A stretch of 64,000 nt of DNA from Pomacea canaliculata (Eukaryota; Mollusca; Gastropoda; Architaenioglossa; Ampullariidae), in assembly GCF_003073045.1 (NCBI RefSeq), contig NC_037596.1:30326184-30390183 (forward strand). The letters are read 5' to 3'. Numbering within the stretch: the stretch's first letter is position 1; every line of letters starts with the position of its first letter. The notes under the pieces are model-generated. The model saw nothing but the letters and a program-made list of their open reading frames with translations, was not told the origin of the DNA and made no database searches. Both the position numbers and the translations under genes were made by a program. Shown in pieces: positions 23,101 through 39,665 of this stretch.

Positions 23101-25207
23101 TTAATGTCGCTAACAGTTTCAAGTGTTTTTTTTTTACAGATCTTGTCAACATCCACACAAACAGTAGCAGGTATCCTTTAATGGAGGAAACAAATGCTAC
23201 TTTAAAGTGTGCGAGCAATGAGCGGTCTGATGTAATAAAGTACACGTGGCCAGAAAATGCAGGCGGGTTCCCTGACGGCAGTAGCCTGATCATCTATAGA
23301 GTGACCAGAAAACATAATGTAAGGCGAGTGAGGTGTGAGGCGATGTCTAGTGATGGTGAAGTTGTCTCCAGTGACACACTGCAATTACAGGTTTACTGTG
23401 AGTATTGGGATCCAGTGACAATGAATGTTATGAATAAGGCCACTTAGTCATCGACATCATATAGTGTCTTTACGTAAATGAGTTTCAAGTTTATCATCCC
23501 ACAGAAAAAAGTGCTTTATGTACAAGCTGTATACCTTGATCTTCTTTCTCTTTTTTTTTATAACCTACATGCAAAGTTAAGTGTGCTTGTATGTTTATAT
23601 GTGTAGCCGACAGAAACTGCTACTTTTGGTTGGAGATAGATGTTAGTAAAAACGAAGACACTTGCCTGATGTATAGATGATAGTTGAGACGAATCACGTG
23701 CTATCGGCTTGTTTACAGATCGCCCGGTTATCAGGATAACACGGAGTGACAATCATGGTCAGCCACTGTCCATCTACTCTGAGGTCATCAAGGGTCACAA
23801 TGTGACGTTTGTGTGTGACGCTGACAGCAACCCGCCTCCTGCTTCCATCACGTGGTCAGGGAAAGTAAACAGCTCTACTGGGGAGTTACACATCATAGCA
23901 GCACAGCAGACGACACACGACGGTATCTACACCTGTACCGTGGTCACTGAGACAGATGATGATGATGATCGTCTACCACTGATGACATCTTACCAATCTG
24001 TATTCATTGTTAAAGGTATTCTTTTCTTTACCTTTTGTTTTTCTCTCTCTTCTGATTGCGTTATTTACACCTTAAACATATTTTTTGTGTATTTGTCCAT
24101 AAAGTTTAATTAACTTGAAAACAAACTAAGTGTATGTGCAAAATGTCTAGAAAAAGTGTAACTTTTACGCTTAGAACATTTTAAGTAGCAAAAAAGACAT
24201 AAGGTAAACAGGTACTATTTCCTGCACAGGAAAAGCTTGCTTTATTGAATGTTAGTAACAATTGCATGCATTTTTAACAGTTTATGTCAACATCCATACA
24301 ACCAGCAGATATCCTTTAATGGAGGAAACAAATGCTACTTTAAAGTGTGAGAGCAATGAGCGGTCTGATGTAATAAAGTACACGTGGCCAGAAAGTGCAG
24401 GCGGGTTCCCTGATGGCAGTAACCTAATCATCACTAGAGTGACCAGGGAACATCATGGAAGGAGAGTGAGGTGTGAGGCGATCTCCAGTGATGGTGAAGT
24501 TGTCTCCAGTGACTCAGAGCAATTACAGGTTTACTGTGAGTATTGGGATCTAGCGGCAATGAATGTTGTGAATAAGGCCACTTAGTCATTGAGAACATTT
24601 AGTCTTAAAGCAAATGAATTTGCGGCCCTATGCTCCACTAGGGTCGATAAGGCTCAAGAGAGATTACCTGAGTTGAGAAAAAAAATACATGTCATTAACT
24701 GTCAAAAAAGTTTTATATTTGAGCTGCCACTATTAGTGAGTCTAACCTCTTTTTTTCGTGTGTGTTAGTGTGTGCGCGCGCGTGCGTGCGTGTGTATTTG
24801 CATGCAAGTGTCAACAGAAACACTTCAGGTTCATAAACTTGTCGAATTCGATATATGATATGTTTCACGAATCACATGCTATCGGCTTGTTTACAGATCG
24901 CCCGATTATCTGGATACGACGGAGTGATAATCAGGGTCAGCCCCTGTCCACCTACACTGAGGTCATCAAGGGTCACAATGTGACGTTTGTGTGTGACGCT
25001 GACAGCAACCCGCCTCCTGCTTCCATCACGTGGTTAGGGAAAGTGAGTAGCACTACTGGGGAGCTACACATCATAGCAGCACAGCAGACGACACACGAAG
25101 ATATTTACACCTGTACCGTGGTGACTGAAAGAAACGGTGATGATGAACGTCTACCACTGAGGGCATCTTCTCAAATTACACTGATCGTTAAAGGTACTAT
25201 TGCACAC

Positions 25208-25238
<31 letters not shown>

Positions 25239-25885
25239 GACACATTGTTTGTCATGAACCAGCTTTTCACGAACTACAGTCCTCTTTCACTACAAGCCTT
25301 ATTACCAGAAACATTTCGAGCCTTACCGCCGTATTTGCCCGTTTTGTATCGAAGACCGAAATTAACTTTAAGAGAGAGCTGAGGTAAGTAAAGTTTTATG
25401 TAATCACATTGTCGGCGGCCTTTACAGACACATTAAGGTCACGTGGGATGTTGAGCTGAGGTTATTTGTTCTGTATACATGAAGACAGATTTTTATAGCA
25501 TTGTAAAATACAATTTTACTTTATTCATTTCCAGAGGCTATTGTTTTTAGAGCTGTTACGATTTAAGAGTATGGTCCTTGTTAACCTAGTAGTGGAGCAA
25601 GTTAAAATCTTTTACCTGAAATTTTACGAAATCTTTACAGGTTGTTGCGTTTTATGGTTCTTCGAGAAATAGAAGAAGACGTGGAATGTTTATCATATCA
25701 GTTTGTTGTATCTAAAGATTACATGTAAACACATGGAGGCTTTTTTTTAGATCACTCCAAATAAGCGACACGGACATTGAGTAAAAGATGTTTTCAGTGG
25801 GAAGTGAACACCAGCAACATCTTTCCAGACTTGAATAACAATGTCAACTGTATGAACGAGTATTTGTGTAACCTGCATGTCACAT
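17139..25885 (+). CDS. Gene B: signal peptide, two SRCR, four Ig domains
   Basis: Exons: 17139-17196 (leader), 19311-19461, 19978-20147 (SRCR1), 20475-20616, 21124-21284 (SRCR2), 23140-23397 (IgA1), 23719-24015 (IgB1), 24281-24535 (IgA2), 24897-25193 (IgB2), 25829-25885 (linker). All junctions fit GT/AG and phase, giving about 615 codons with no internal stop. The product is predicted to enter the secretory pathway and act outside the cell as a recognition protein; the ligand is unknown. The 3' end was not identified: no clear transmembrane exon or stop exon follows. Repeated IgA-IgB pairs indicate duplication within the gene. Gene D is its closest full-length partner. Confidence 0.8.
17585..17860 (+). 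mobile_element. LINE endonuclease relic in intron 1 of gene B
   Basis: Broken frames read NWNVGEVLSKLGIPELVKYL and FTDYCLYFAPAKKLSHHGRPFG, typical of the endonuclease part of a CR1-like LINE. The equivalent relic in gene D lies at about 46680-46960. Confidence 0.6.
18291..18418. mobile_element. hAT-type MITE (128 bp)
   Basis: Ends CAGTGTTGTCCAT and, read inward from the right, CAGGGTTGTCCAT. An 8-bp duplication CTGGTTTC flanks it (18283-18290, 18419-18426). The interior is made of GGGATGGGA repeats. The paralogous intron in gene D (about 47410) lacks it. Confidence 0.85.
18600..19025 (+). mobile_element. LINE reverse-transcriptase relic in intron 1 of gene B
   Basis: Decayed frames include EAIIVTIYKKGNQE followed by NYRVISL, a conserved reverse-transcriptase region of CR1-like elements. 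The same relic occurs in gene D (47400-48000) and gene E (61590-62235), so it predates their duplication. Confidence 0.6.
19311..20147 (+). CDS. Gene B SRCR1 domain (exons 19311-19461 and 19978-20147)
   Basis: Six cysteines in a group-A-like pattern: GTVC, VVCRMLG, LRCTGEE, EKC, ARC and AITC. The frame passes 1-2-1 through the exon borders. The patch 20084-20134 differs strongly from gene D and gene A while the following intron is nearly identical. Confidence 0.85.
20475..21284 (+). CDS. Gene B SRCR2 domain (exons 20475-20616 and 21124-21284)
   Basis: Reads IGVGHWWRLC, LTARVVCRHLGLPW, then YSAMFRLSARTF, CLGNETSIAECQ and ITCSNC. The open frame at the exon-2 start (TAT) is the reference for the TAA seen in gene A. 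Confidence 0.83.
21796..22827. mobile_element. LTR-like insertion in gene B intron
   Basis: A 1032-bp insert starting TGTCATGGACC and ending CCGTTACA, flanked by TAAAT (21791-21795, 22828-22832). The same intron in genes A, C and D reads uninterrupted through GTTAAATAAAG, giving an empty site. No coding region; probably a solo LTR or internally deleted LTR element. Confidence 0.78.
23140..23397 (+). CDS. Gene B IgA1 exon
   Basis: Ig domain of 258 nt, phase 1-1: [14 protein letters not shown] and RVRCEA supply the core residues. It differs from the other IgA copies mainly around RKHNVRR. Confidence 0.86.
23719..24015 (+). CDS. Gene B IgB1 exon
   Basis: Ig domain of 297 nt, phase 1-1, with NVTFVC, ITW and DGIYTC core residues and an acidic DDDD run. 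Donor AAAG|GTATTC. Confidence 0.87.
24281..24535 (+). CDS. Gene B IgA2 exon
   Basis: Same fold as IgA1 but 255 nt, one codon shorter near its start (HTTSRY). LKCESNE is shared with gene D IgA2, suggesting that the second pair arose before B and D split. Confidence 0.86.
24897..25193 (+). CDS. Gene B IgB2 exon
   Basis: 297 nt, phase 1-1, with NVTFVC, ITWLGKV and EDIYTC. It is the most divergent IgB in the window outside its conserved core (IWIRRSD, ERNGDDE). Confidence 0.86.
25205..25237. repeat. (ACA)n microsatellite
   Basis: About ten ACA units just after the IgB2 donor site; intronic. Confidence 0.85.
25829..25885 (+). CDS. Gene B 57-nt linker exon
   Basis: Acceptor TCTTTCCAG, donor ACAT|GTAAGT, phase 1-1. 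It encodes a short segment with VNC and LHVT that matches the 57-nt exon of gene D (55344-55400) in length, phase and several residues. It may start a further extracellular module or stalk. Confidence 0.55.
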
Positions 25886-26348
25886 GTAAGTGTCCAGATG
25901 CTTTCTTTTTAATTGAACTTTATAGACTTTGGTTCAAGTGCGGAGGCTCATTATTCTCCTGGTTACTCAGTCGCTTAGCCTGAAGTTTGTGAGTTTAATT
26001 CCACTTTCTTCTCTTCCATCCCGTCCAGCTGACATGAATACTTCCTAGCATTCCAAGAAATAGAAAATGAGTAGAAAGGTAAGGATAGGCTGCATTTGGC
26101 GTTTGTCTTGCTACAATACTTGCCTAACATTTATTTATTATGTTTCAAGCGCTAGTGCTCACACAAAAACACAGAGAAACATGTGAGAGTACACAGTCAC
26201 CTACAGGAACATTTATGTTTGTGGTAATGTGCATTTATTTAGCTTTTCTTCTTCTATTCCCACGCGTCGGTCAGGCATTTTTAAAATTATGATAGCCGTT
26301 GTTAGACATCCTGCAGACTTAACAGATTTAAACTGTTTAACTTATCAG

Positions 26349-26503
26349 ATACTCAGTCTCGTGTCCTGCTACTGAATGGAACTTGGTCGTGGAAAGGCCG
26401 CCTTGAAATATTGTACACTTGGACATGGAGCAAAGTCTGTGACGAAGGTTTCGAAAAACAAGAGGGGCAGGAGACCTGCAAGATGTTGCTCTTTGACAAG
26501 CCA
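26349..26503 (+). pseudogene. Orphan SRCR first-half exon
   Basis: After acceptor ACTTATCAG, a phase-1 frame reads VLLLNGTWSWKGRLEILY, WSKVCDEGFEKQE and TCKMLLFDK, an SRCR N-terminal half with both expected cysteines. The usual donor is altered, and no leader or partner exon was found nearby. Probably a remnant of another receptor gene, though the frame is still open. Confidence 0.6.
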
Positions 26504-28188
26504 GTAATATTTTATTGTCTTGCGATTATTTGAACTGTAATTGTTTTGTATGTAATACAATCTGTAGGTCAACGAATTTCAGTCTACCACAGCGATTTTA
26601 GTGTTCTTCTAGCTTTCTTTTAATTTAATCCATTTTATATCTCCTCATTAAGTGTGATCTTTTAAAAAGAGCGAGCGTTTTTTGAGTTTGCAGGTGTTTG
26701 CTCGTGCGTGTGTAATCTTCTCAAGAAAAAGAAAAAAAGAAAGTAGTCTTCTTCTGCAAGTGGAATGGCAAGAGGGTTAATAACAACAGAACTGATTTGG
26801 TCAACCTGGCTCTGGATAAGCTGCGAAAATTTTGAAAATGCCAAAATAAACAAACCATGTACTATAGACTAAAATACATATTGCATTTTGCTTATGGTGT
26901 GTCAAGACATTATAATTTATAATTTTGAAGAGATATTGGATAAATTTACCCCAAAAAGAAAAGCAAGTAACCATAAAAAAATAAAAGTTTTCTTTTAAGC
27001 TTGGTGTTGCGCACCGACAGATGTATTTAATATTATAATTAAGTAGTTATCAGTAGTAAAAATAGTTCTCCATGTAAATTAAAACTTTTAGTTGATTCAA
27101 GTTTTCAAATATTTCAAACACATTTTTACCCTCTATGTCCATATACAATTATTCTTTAGTTAAACTTTTATGGCTTCTTGTTAATGCCTTCTGTATTTTA
27201 AATGTTTTTTCATATTAATAAACCTGCCATAAATTATGTAGTTTTATCTACTGAAGTATACTACTTGATTTATCATCTGTATGTCTCATATTAATCTCCT
27301 GTTTGCTAGGATGTGTGCATGAAAGTGCCGTTCATTTCCACGTTTAAAATTTACCATGGCGCTTAGGTTTAGGAAAAGAGTAGATGTCTAGAAATAGTTG
27401 AAAGTGTTTGAAAGGTTGAAAAGATAAAAAGCAGAAACGGATGGACAGTGCCTGTCTCTGTGATACCAGTATCAGTAATTATACACGTACACTATGTCAT
27501 GTACTAAGATGCTTAAGAACTGCACATACCAATATAATAAACAATGCTTCTCTTATCACTGTTCTATGTGTTTTTGAACTGGAATACATGAATGACAAAA
27601 ATAGTGTTAAAATTATTTAAGGGGAGATAAGACATTTTGCCGTGAGACTGATTTGCTTATTACTTATAACTGTCTTTTCGCTAACCAGGGAATTTTAGAA
27701 ATCCTTCTCTTACTTTCTCCTTGTCTCCTGTTTCGTTCGGTCACTGGTACAAAGAACAAAATATATTTCAAAGATACCTCTGTTATAAGAATTGAACTAA
27801 TACAAAGCGATTAAATTGTGTAAAAGATTTATATAGGTAATATTAAAATGTTTTAAAAGATGAAACGTTTGCTCACAGATGAATAGAAAGGACTGTAGGT
27901 GTGTATGAGGGCCATTGTCATTTTGTTGGTGGTACGGCTAGAGGCGATGTGCTATGTATTGCACAAAGAAGAGTTTAATATCAAGACAACTAAACTAACC
28001 TGGGTACACCAGTAAACGATGTATATTCAACAAGCGGGAATGCCAAGACTGACAAGAATAAATACATAAGGGAGAAAACACTGGATTCTTTAGGAATTGT
28101 TCCACTATGGATTATTTCCCCATAGACCCCGCAAACGTTAACCAATCAGGTATTTCGTTGGGTTTGAAAGTAGGCGATGTTTAGTTTT
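26504..28188. other. Intergenic, no gene recognised
   Basis: AT-rich sequence with short unsupported frames only. Confidence 0.5.
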
Positions 28189-28760
28189 TGTCGCAACCCT
28201 GGGGCGAGGTCCGTAGATTTGGTAGGGGGCACGATTTCTATTACCGGCCCGAACACACCGTCTATACCCCCACCAAATCCCGTCGACACTTACCGCGTGC
28301 TACCACACTAAATTGCTTATTATCAACTTTTAGTTAGCTCGAGCCCCCAAGCACGCACATCCCAATGAAAACACGAGGCAATTTAGTGAATTCAAAGAAC
28401 GTTAGTTATTATTACCAAACGACAAAAGAAAGAATACACAATAACAGGTGGGTTTGTACTATGTGTTTCTCTATCCTAACTCGTTCTAAAGGTCGTCCCG
28501 GTATCTAATTGTTTCCCTTACTTCTGGTCCAGATAGCTAGTGAGCCAGATCTAACCTTAAAATTAACTGTCACACACCTCTCTGCTCACACACTCTCCCC
28601 ATACACTCCTCACGCATACGCCACTTAGCTGTGTCAAGCTTTTGCTGTATGGACTTAGTCTCGCAGGACACACACACACACAACGGTCACTTGTACTGCC
28701 CACTGGCTAGCGTCGTATGGAGATTTCTCTCGTCGCGCCACAGAAAAAATATTGTTCCAA
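28189..28760. mobile_element. Partial copy of the 11151-12445 element
   Basis: Starts TGTCGCAACCCTGGGG and follows the 11151 element to about 28760, where similarity stops. No matching end or duplication was found. Confidence 0.7.
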
Positions 28761-28904
28761 TAACAAATGACAAGAATATAATTAACAAAGAGTGCATATA
28801 TATTTATAAGAAGATAGTTTACAAGCATTTCATATGTTATCTCAAAACTTAGCTTTCTGGCTCTTCTCGCTACTGTGCAGGGCGCTGATAACTCCAATAT
28901 TCAC

Positions 28905-29030
28905 ACGTTAAAGTTCACACTGGCTAATGATTCCACTTTTTATATGTTCGTCATTTAAAGTTCACACTTTCCTAATGATTCCATTGTCCACAGCTTCGTC
29001 AGTCAAAGTTCACACCTCCGTAATGATTCA
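28905..29030. repeat. Short tandem repeat, about 55 bp, three degenerate units
   Basis: AAAGTTCACAC followed by CTAATGATTCCA recurs three times with variation. The next 300 bp (to about 29340) are GC-richer and not recognised. Confidence 0.5.
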
Positions 29031-29538
29031 AAGTCCCGTGGATCTTTTAACGTCCTTTCACCGACGGACCTTCTGTCGGCCGCTCTCCGCCTCGCCACCC
29101 AGAAAAGTGAAGTTCTTGCCACTGCTCCCTACTTTGTTCGTTTCTTCCTGTGGGTTTTTCCCCACCGAGAAGGGTGGCCCACAACCACTACCAAAAGGCG
29201 TGGAACAATTATCTCCCCTGGCCGTACGTCAAGCGCGGCCGTCCACGTTAGGTGTCCGGACACCGGAGCTGAGCAGGGCAGCGAGAAGGTTGTCGCGCCA
29301 GCCAGAGATGTGCCAGCTTGGCCCGCCCACGATGTTTTGTCCCTACTTAAACACTCTAATCAAGCATTTGCCCTAACACACTAGCTAAAGATACTAAACA
29401 CACTAAACACCTTAACAAAAAGACAATAAGTAGAAATATATTTTCTACATCTTGTAATTAAATAACTGAGAATGAGAAAAAAAAATCAGTAAGTTAAATT
29501 TTACTGTTTATCTAATAAAATAAATTACTTTTTTGTAG

Positions 29539-34483
<4,945 letters not shown>

Positions 34484-34538
34484 ATGTACAGGCTCATCGC
34501 ATCTTGTCTCATGTGGTTTCTAATGATTCCGCAGTCGG
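34484..34538 (+). CDS. Gene C signal-peptide exon
   Basis: Encodes [18 protein letters not shown] plus one base, a hydrophobic leader ending in phase 1 like the others. Donor G|GTAAGT. The sequence is unrelated to the MMRSV leaders. Confidence 0.78.
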
Positions 34539-37500
34539 GTAAGTTAAAAATGTTTCTTCATGGTGTTCCTTTTAGTGTGTGTGTGTGTGTGTGTGTTGAT
34601 CATCAATATAAGTATTGGTCTCATTAGTGATTAGAATTTACACTGTTGTTCTCTAGATTTTCTTTCTCTTTCTTGTGAGAGGAATACATTCTTAGGAATA
34701 CGTGCCGTATGAATACACAAGACACTAAACCATTGTGATAATAATCTGTTGAAGTAGTTATAAGAAATGACATTCTGATAAAAAAAAAAAACTGACTTTC
34801 ATTTTCTAAAGAAGGTGCATAAAATGCTAGCACATGGTAGAAAGCACACATCTGCGTCATATTGTCAATATTGTTCCCTGTGATTCTAGATACATGCATA
34901 TTGATACAGGAAGGACATGAACAATAAGTAGACATACACTTAATCAGACAGGCATCAATAGATATACGAAAAATACATATGCATAAATATACAAACTGAC
35001 AAACCCAGACATACATTGGTGTTGTAAATATTAAATATTTATAAAATCAGTCTCAAAGGCCAGTGTTGTATATTTCGCAGGACCTCGACACAGGCTGGCG
35101 TCCAATAACACGAGATAATAACATGAGAACTAAAATTTGGAAGTGACGAGATTAGTATCAAGAGCTTAGTGTGAACTCGCTGTTTCTGCACGCGCTCACA
35201 CACACACGCGTATACAACACAGATATACACGCACTCTTACATATCTTTACATACATAACACTCATATACACAAACACTCACACACACACACACACGCACG
35301 CACACACGCCATACATCGTAAGAGACAGTTTTTGAAAACGAAAATATGTCAGCGTATAACACAATAATCAACAAAATCTCACTAACTGAACCAGGAAATA
35401 GTTTCAGTCTATCACAATGATGTGAACAGTCCTGCCTTGTCCAATCAATTTTGTGCGCAATAAGTGTTAATGATATAAGTACAACTTATAAACTAATAAA
35501 ATAGTTTGAGACTGAGTATACGCAAATAGACATATGGATAGAATTTCCAAATATATACATACACAAGACAATGCATTTAATTCAGACAGTTAAAGCTCGA
35601 CTAATTTAAATTTATCAGGGGGCCAGTTGAAGGCGCGTTTGGCTAACGGGACATGGTGGGCAGGACGCCTGGAGGTGTTGTACAACGGGCAATGGAGTAC
35701 AGTGTGTGACGATGAATTTGATAAAAACGATGGTAAGGTGGCCTGTAGGATGCTGGGATTTTACAGGTTTGTAATTTGTTGTTCACTGTCTTTGTATTAC
35801 TCCCATCACATAATTTTTTTTCTAGATAATTTATAAATAAATGTCCTGATTTCTTTCTAACAACCAAAGTTAGCAAACCACATAACGTTTGAACAATGAT
35901 CTTAAAATATAACTTACTTTTTGTTTGGTTCCTTTGTGTTTTCATTAGCTTAACTGTTTTTTGCGAGGTTTGTTTAAAAAAAAATTATCGTCACCGATAA
36001 ATGAAAATCTGTTAATTTTAAATTGAGATAGTAGCGAGTCCTTACTCATCATTCGCAGCCTTCTTGTTTACTGTTGTAGTTTTTTTTATGCTTTGTCCAT
36101 TTAGGTCGCTTGTATGTACGCTTTATATTCTCCAAATGTGTGATAAATCTGACAAGTGCAACATTTTGTTTTCAGTCCCGGAGTATTAGTTGTGGGCTCC
36201 TCTGTATTTGGAGCAGGTTCAGGAGAGATTTTGCTCGACGACCTGGAGTGTAGGGGTACAGAAGCCAGTCTGGAGGAGTGTTATCACAAGGGGTACTATT
36301 CTCACAACTGTGGGCACACAGAAGATGTTGGTGTCGTCTGCAATAATTTAAAGAGTAAGAACTCTTTTTCTTTTATTAAGAGCATGTGACGCACATTTTT
36401 TTTTTCATTTTACAATTGTGTAGACTACTAGACACTACGGTAGTAACCGGCCTTGTGATGGCCGGTTAAATAAAAAAAACCCCAAAATAACAAAGGATGA
36501 AGAGATTATTAAGAAAAAGCGATGTTTTATGTACGTTTCTAGGCGTCAATAACATTTTATTTAGCCTGCGAAGAACACGTAATCTGATTTCTATCAGTCC
36601 ATCCAACATACTATTTAATTGACTATTCTAATAATGCCCATACTCTAAGCTTTGTCACTTCCTAATTAAAAGACTGTAGTGCTTCTCACTAAGGGAGACA
36701 TAAATGATGTTGAACTGAATGCAACAAATTTTAACAGAATTAGTTAAAATACTTCAACTTGTGATTTGCATATCAGGCTAACTTAGCATTTAATCAGTAG
36801 AAGAATAGAGGGTTAACTGTTGATTAAAAACGCAATTTCAGTTTTTTTTTTGTTTTACCGAAGAGGAATACATAATCTGAGCAATATAAATCCGTCTCAC
36901 ATAAAGTTTAAATTTTACAGCATGGGTGGCATGAATAATGTTGAACTGAAAAATTAAGATTTTTCTCAGAATCATGAAAAAAAACCACACGTGAGCTCTT
37001 TACCTTCAAGTGAGGTTTCTTGTGCTTATAGCTAGTACAAGAAACCAGGCTGCAGATTATTTATCACATTGTAACACGTGGTTATGATAACACCTGGTTA
37101 TGATATTGAAAGCTTTCTAATTTATTTCAGTAATATCTTCTTCTAGCAGGTATTTGGCCTTCGGGGGTAACAAGAAAGTGTTATTTTATTTTAAATCAAA
37201 AAAATGCTTACACTGTGAGTATATTAAAAAAAAACATAGTAATGAAGGTTTAGTCAACAATTGCTGAATATATTTTTATAACAATCAGCAGTCCAGCTGA
37301 CAGCTTGTGTATAATTTGTATGTTAGGTTTAACGAATGAAATTACGTTTATGGAATACAGAAATAAAATATTGTAACTGTTTCCAGTCTCATATTTGGCT
37401 AAATGTGTAAATCTTTTCCGAAAATGCAGCAAACTAAAGGATGCAACTTTTTATTTAAAAGAGAAAGACCGCTACTGCTTCTTCCTTAACAGTACATGTT

Positions 37501-38847
37501 TTATTTAATTTATTCTATTTTCATTTGAAATTCTTCGTGTAATTTAAATATTTAAAAAATGGACTCTGTGACAATCTTTATCTTTATATTTATACTCTCC
37601 TTCTACCTTTTCATACATGTTTATGATAAACCTATCTTACTCCTACTGTTTTCTTCTTTTCCCCGGCACTTAATTCAATAATGTTAAGGCTCAGTTTAAG
37701 TCACATAGGTTATAATTTTAGGAACCTAAAAAATGTGAATGATAAACATCGTTCATGTTAAATAAAGAAAATATATCACTTTTTAGAAAAAAATAATAGA
37801 TTTAACTTTTGATTCCGTGAAGATAAAAAGGGCGCATCGTTGCAGTACTTAGCACTGCTAAAGAGGCGTTTACTCATTTTAAAATATTTAGTTACGAGAC
37901 AAAGATTTAATTACATGTTTTGCTTAAGAACATGTAAGGAGAGGATAGACATAAGGTAGTTGGCTGCTGAGGCAAATTAATTTTAAGTTTAATGTCACTA
38001 ACAGTTTCAAGTATTTTTCACAGTTTCTGTCAACATCCACACAAACAGTAGCAGATTTCCTTTCATGGAGGAAACAAATGCTACTTTAAAGTGTGCGAGC
38101 AATGAGCGGTCTGATGTAATAAAGTACACGTGGCCAGAAAATGCAGGCGGGTTCCCTGATGGCAGTAGCCTGATCATCACTAGAGTGACCAGGGAACATC
38201 ATGGAAGCCGAGTGAGGTGTGAGGCGATGTACAGTGATGGTGAAGTTGTCTCCAGTGACACACTGCAATTACAGGTTTACTGTGAGTATTGGGATCCAAC
38301 GGCTATGAATCCTGTGGAAATAATCGCTAAATACGGACTAAAAAGAAAGGGGACTACGCTACTTATGAAAGTCCTTTATGCACAAGCTGTCATTAGTTGA
38401 TTTTTTTCCCTGCCTGCGTGTGTTTGTATGTGTATATGTAAAGCTGTGAACAGGTGTCAGCAGTAATGGTTTTTTTTTTAAGGGAAACACCTAAGTCTGA
38501 TTGAACAGATGATATGTTTGACGAATCACGTGCTATCGGTTTGTTTACAGATCGCCCAGTTATCAGGATAACACGGAGTGACAATCAGAGTCAGCCACTG
38601 TCCACCTACTCTGAGGTCATCAAGGGTCACAATGTGACGTTTGTGTGTGACGCTGACAGCAACCCGCCTCCTGCTTCCATCACGTGGTCAGGGAAAGTAA
38701 ACAGCACTACTGGGGAGCTACACATCATAGCAGCACAGCAGACGACACACGACGGTAACTACACCTGTACCGTGGTCACTCAGACAGATGATGACGATGA
38801 TCGTCTACCACTGATAGCATCTTACCAGCTTGCTTTTATCGTTAAAG
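34484..38847 (+). CDS. Gene C: signal peptide, one SRCR, two Ig domains (chimeric)
   Basis: Exons: 34484-34538 (leader), 35619-35766 and 36176-36354 (SRCR), 38024-38281 (IgA), 38551-38847 (IgB); about 312 codons, no internal stop. The leader and SRCR differ from the other genes, but from about 37305, within the intron before IgA, the DNA follows gene A. Predicted secreted or surface recognition protein. Reading on past the IgB donor would add a short tail ending at 38900, so a secreted form by intron retention is conceivable. The 3' end is otherwise unresolved. Confidence 0.78.
35619..36354 (+). CDS. Gene C SRCR domain (exons 35619-35766 and 36176-36354)
   Basis: The most canonical SRCR here: [23 protein letters not shown], then [23 protein letters not shown] and VGVVCNN, six cysteines (group-A-like). 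The intron sits at the same position and phase as in SRCR1 of genes A, B and D. Confidence 0.9.
36445..36467. repeat. Short hairpin in gene C intron
   Basis: Perfect 8-bp arms AACCGGCC/GGCCGGTT around TTGTGAT. Function unknown. Confidence 0.6.
38024..38281 (+). CDS. Gene C IgA exon
   Basis: 258 nt, phase 1-1, after acceptor TTTTTCACAG. Core residues NATLKC, KYTW and RVRC present; differs from gene A by a few residues only. Confidence 0.87.
38551..38847 (+). CDS. Gene C IgB exon
   Basis: 297 nt, phase 1-1; FVC, ITW and NYTC core residues, DDDDD run. Donor AAAG|GTATTA. Confidence 0.87.
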
Positions 38848-39591
38848 GTATTATTATCTCTCTCTCTCAACGACACGTATTGTATTTTATCTGCCAGTAA
38901 TAAGAGATAATGTATTTAGAAACAGTCCTTTTTTGTCTTTTTTGTTTTGTTTGTAAAAATGTCATCGAAAGAATGTAGATCTTACTCATTATGTAATTAG
39001 ACCTGTTTATCGTGATATTTTTAAGTGTTCAGTGAATAAACATAGTTATAAGCACACGTTATAAAAACTATGCAGGGAGAGTAGTTAATACACCTTTAGA
39101 TTATTATCTGTCGTTACCAGTATATTTAAACTACTCTTATTTTTCTAGCAGCATACTGCTAAAATAATTATTAAAATCCAAGGGTCTGGTTCTTTTGAAA
39201 CTATAGTAGTAGAGCAAGTTAAAAGATACTGTTGTGTGAAAACACTCCTTGCAGAAAACTCTTCAGAAAAAAAGAAAGAGACATTAAGTGATTTCATTAG
39301 AGCCGCATTTTTCTACATGTGTAGATAAAACACTTTCTGGTTGATTAACTGGAGATCATATTGAAAAAAGGTATAGTCAGCGCAAAACTCGCCTATTTTC
39401 ATAAGGGTTAGAAGTTACTTATGTCGCTGCGAACCCCTGTTTAACCCTTGCCACACCCTTAGGGGTACGCGTTGTGAACCGCGGATGTGGACGGCTTCGT
39501 CGCTGGCGTGGGGTCACATACAGCATCAAAACATTGATGGCGCCGGGAAACACTCTGCACACACCGCTGCAATTTGATTCGTAAAAAAAAA

Positions 39592-39665
39592 ACACGCGCA
39601 CACACACACGCGCACGCACACGCACACGCACACGCACACACGCACACGCACACACACACGCACGC
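39592..39665. repeat. (CA/CG)n simple repeat
   Basis: Alternating CACACG tract, longer than the equivalent tract in the gene A copy near 6600. Confidence 0.9.

Noticed and set aside
25200-25382. Glutamine-rich frame
   Set aside because: A shadow of the (ACA)n repeat in an intron.
24536-25387. Open frame continuing past the IgB2 donor in gene B, with a similar run in gene D to 54824, both ending in Leu-Arg-stop
   Set aside because: Homologous bases are read in different frames in the two genes, so the protein is not conserved; intron sequence with chance openness is more likely.
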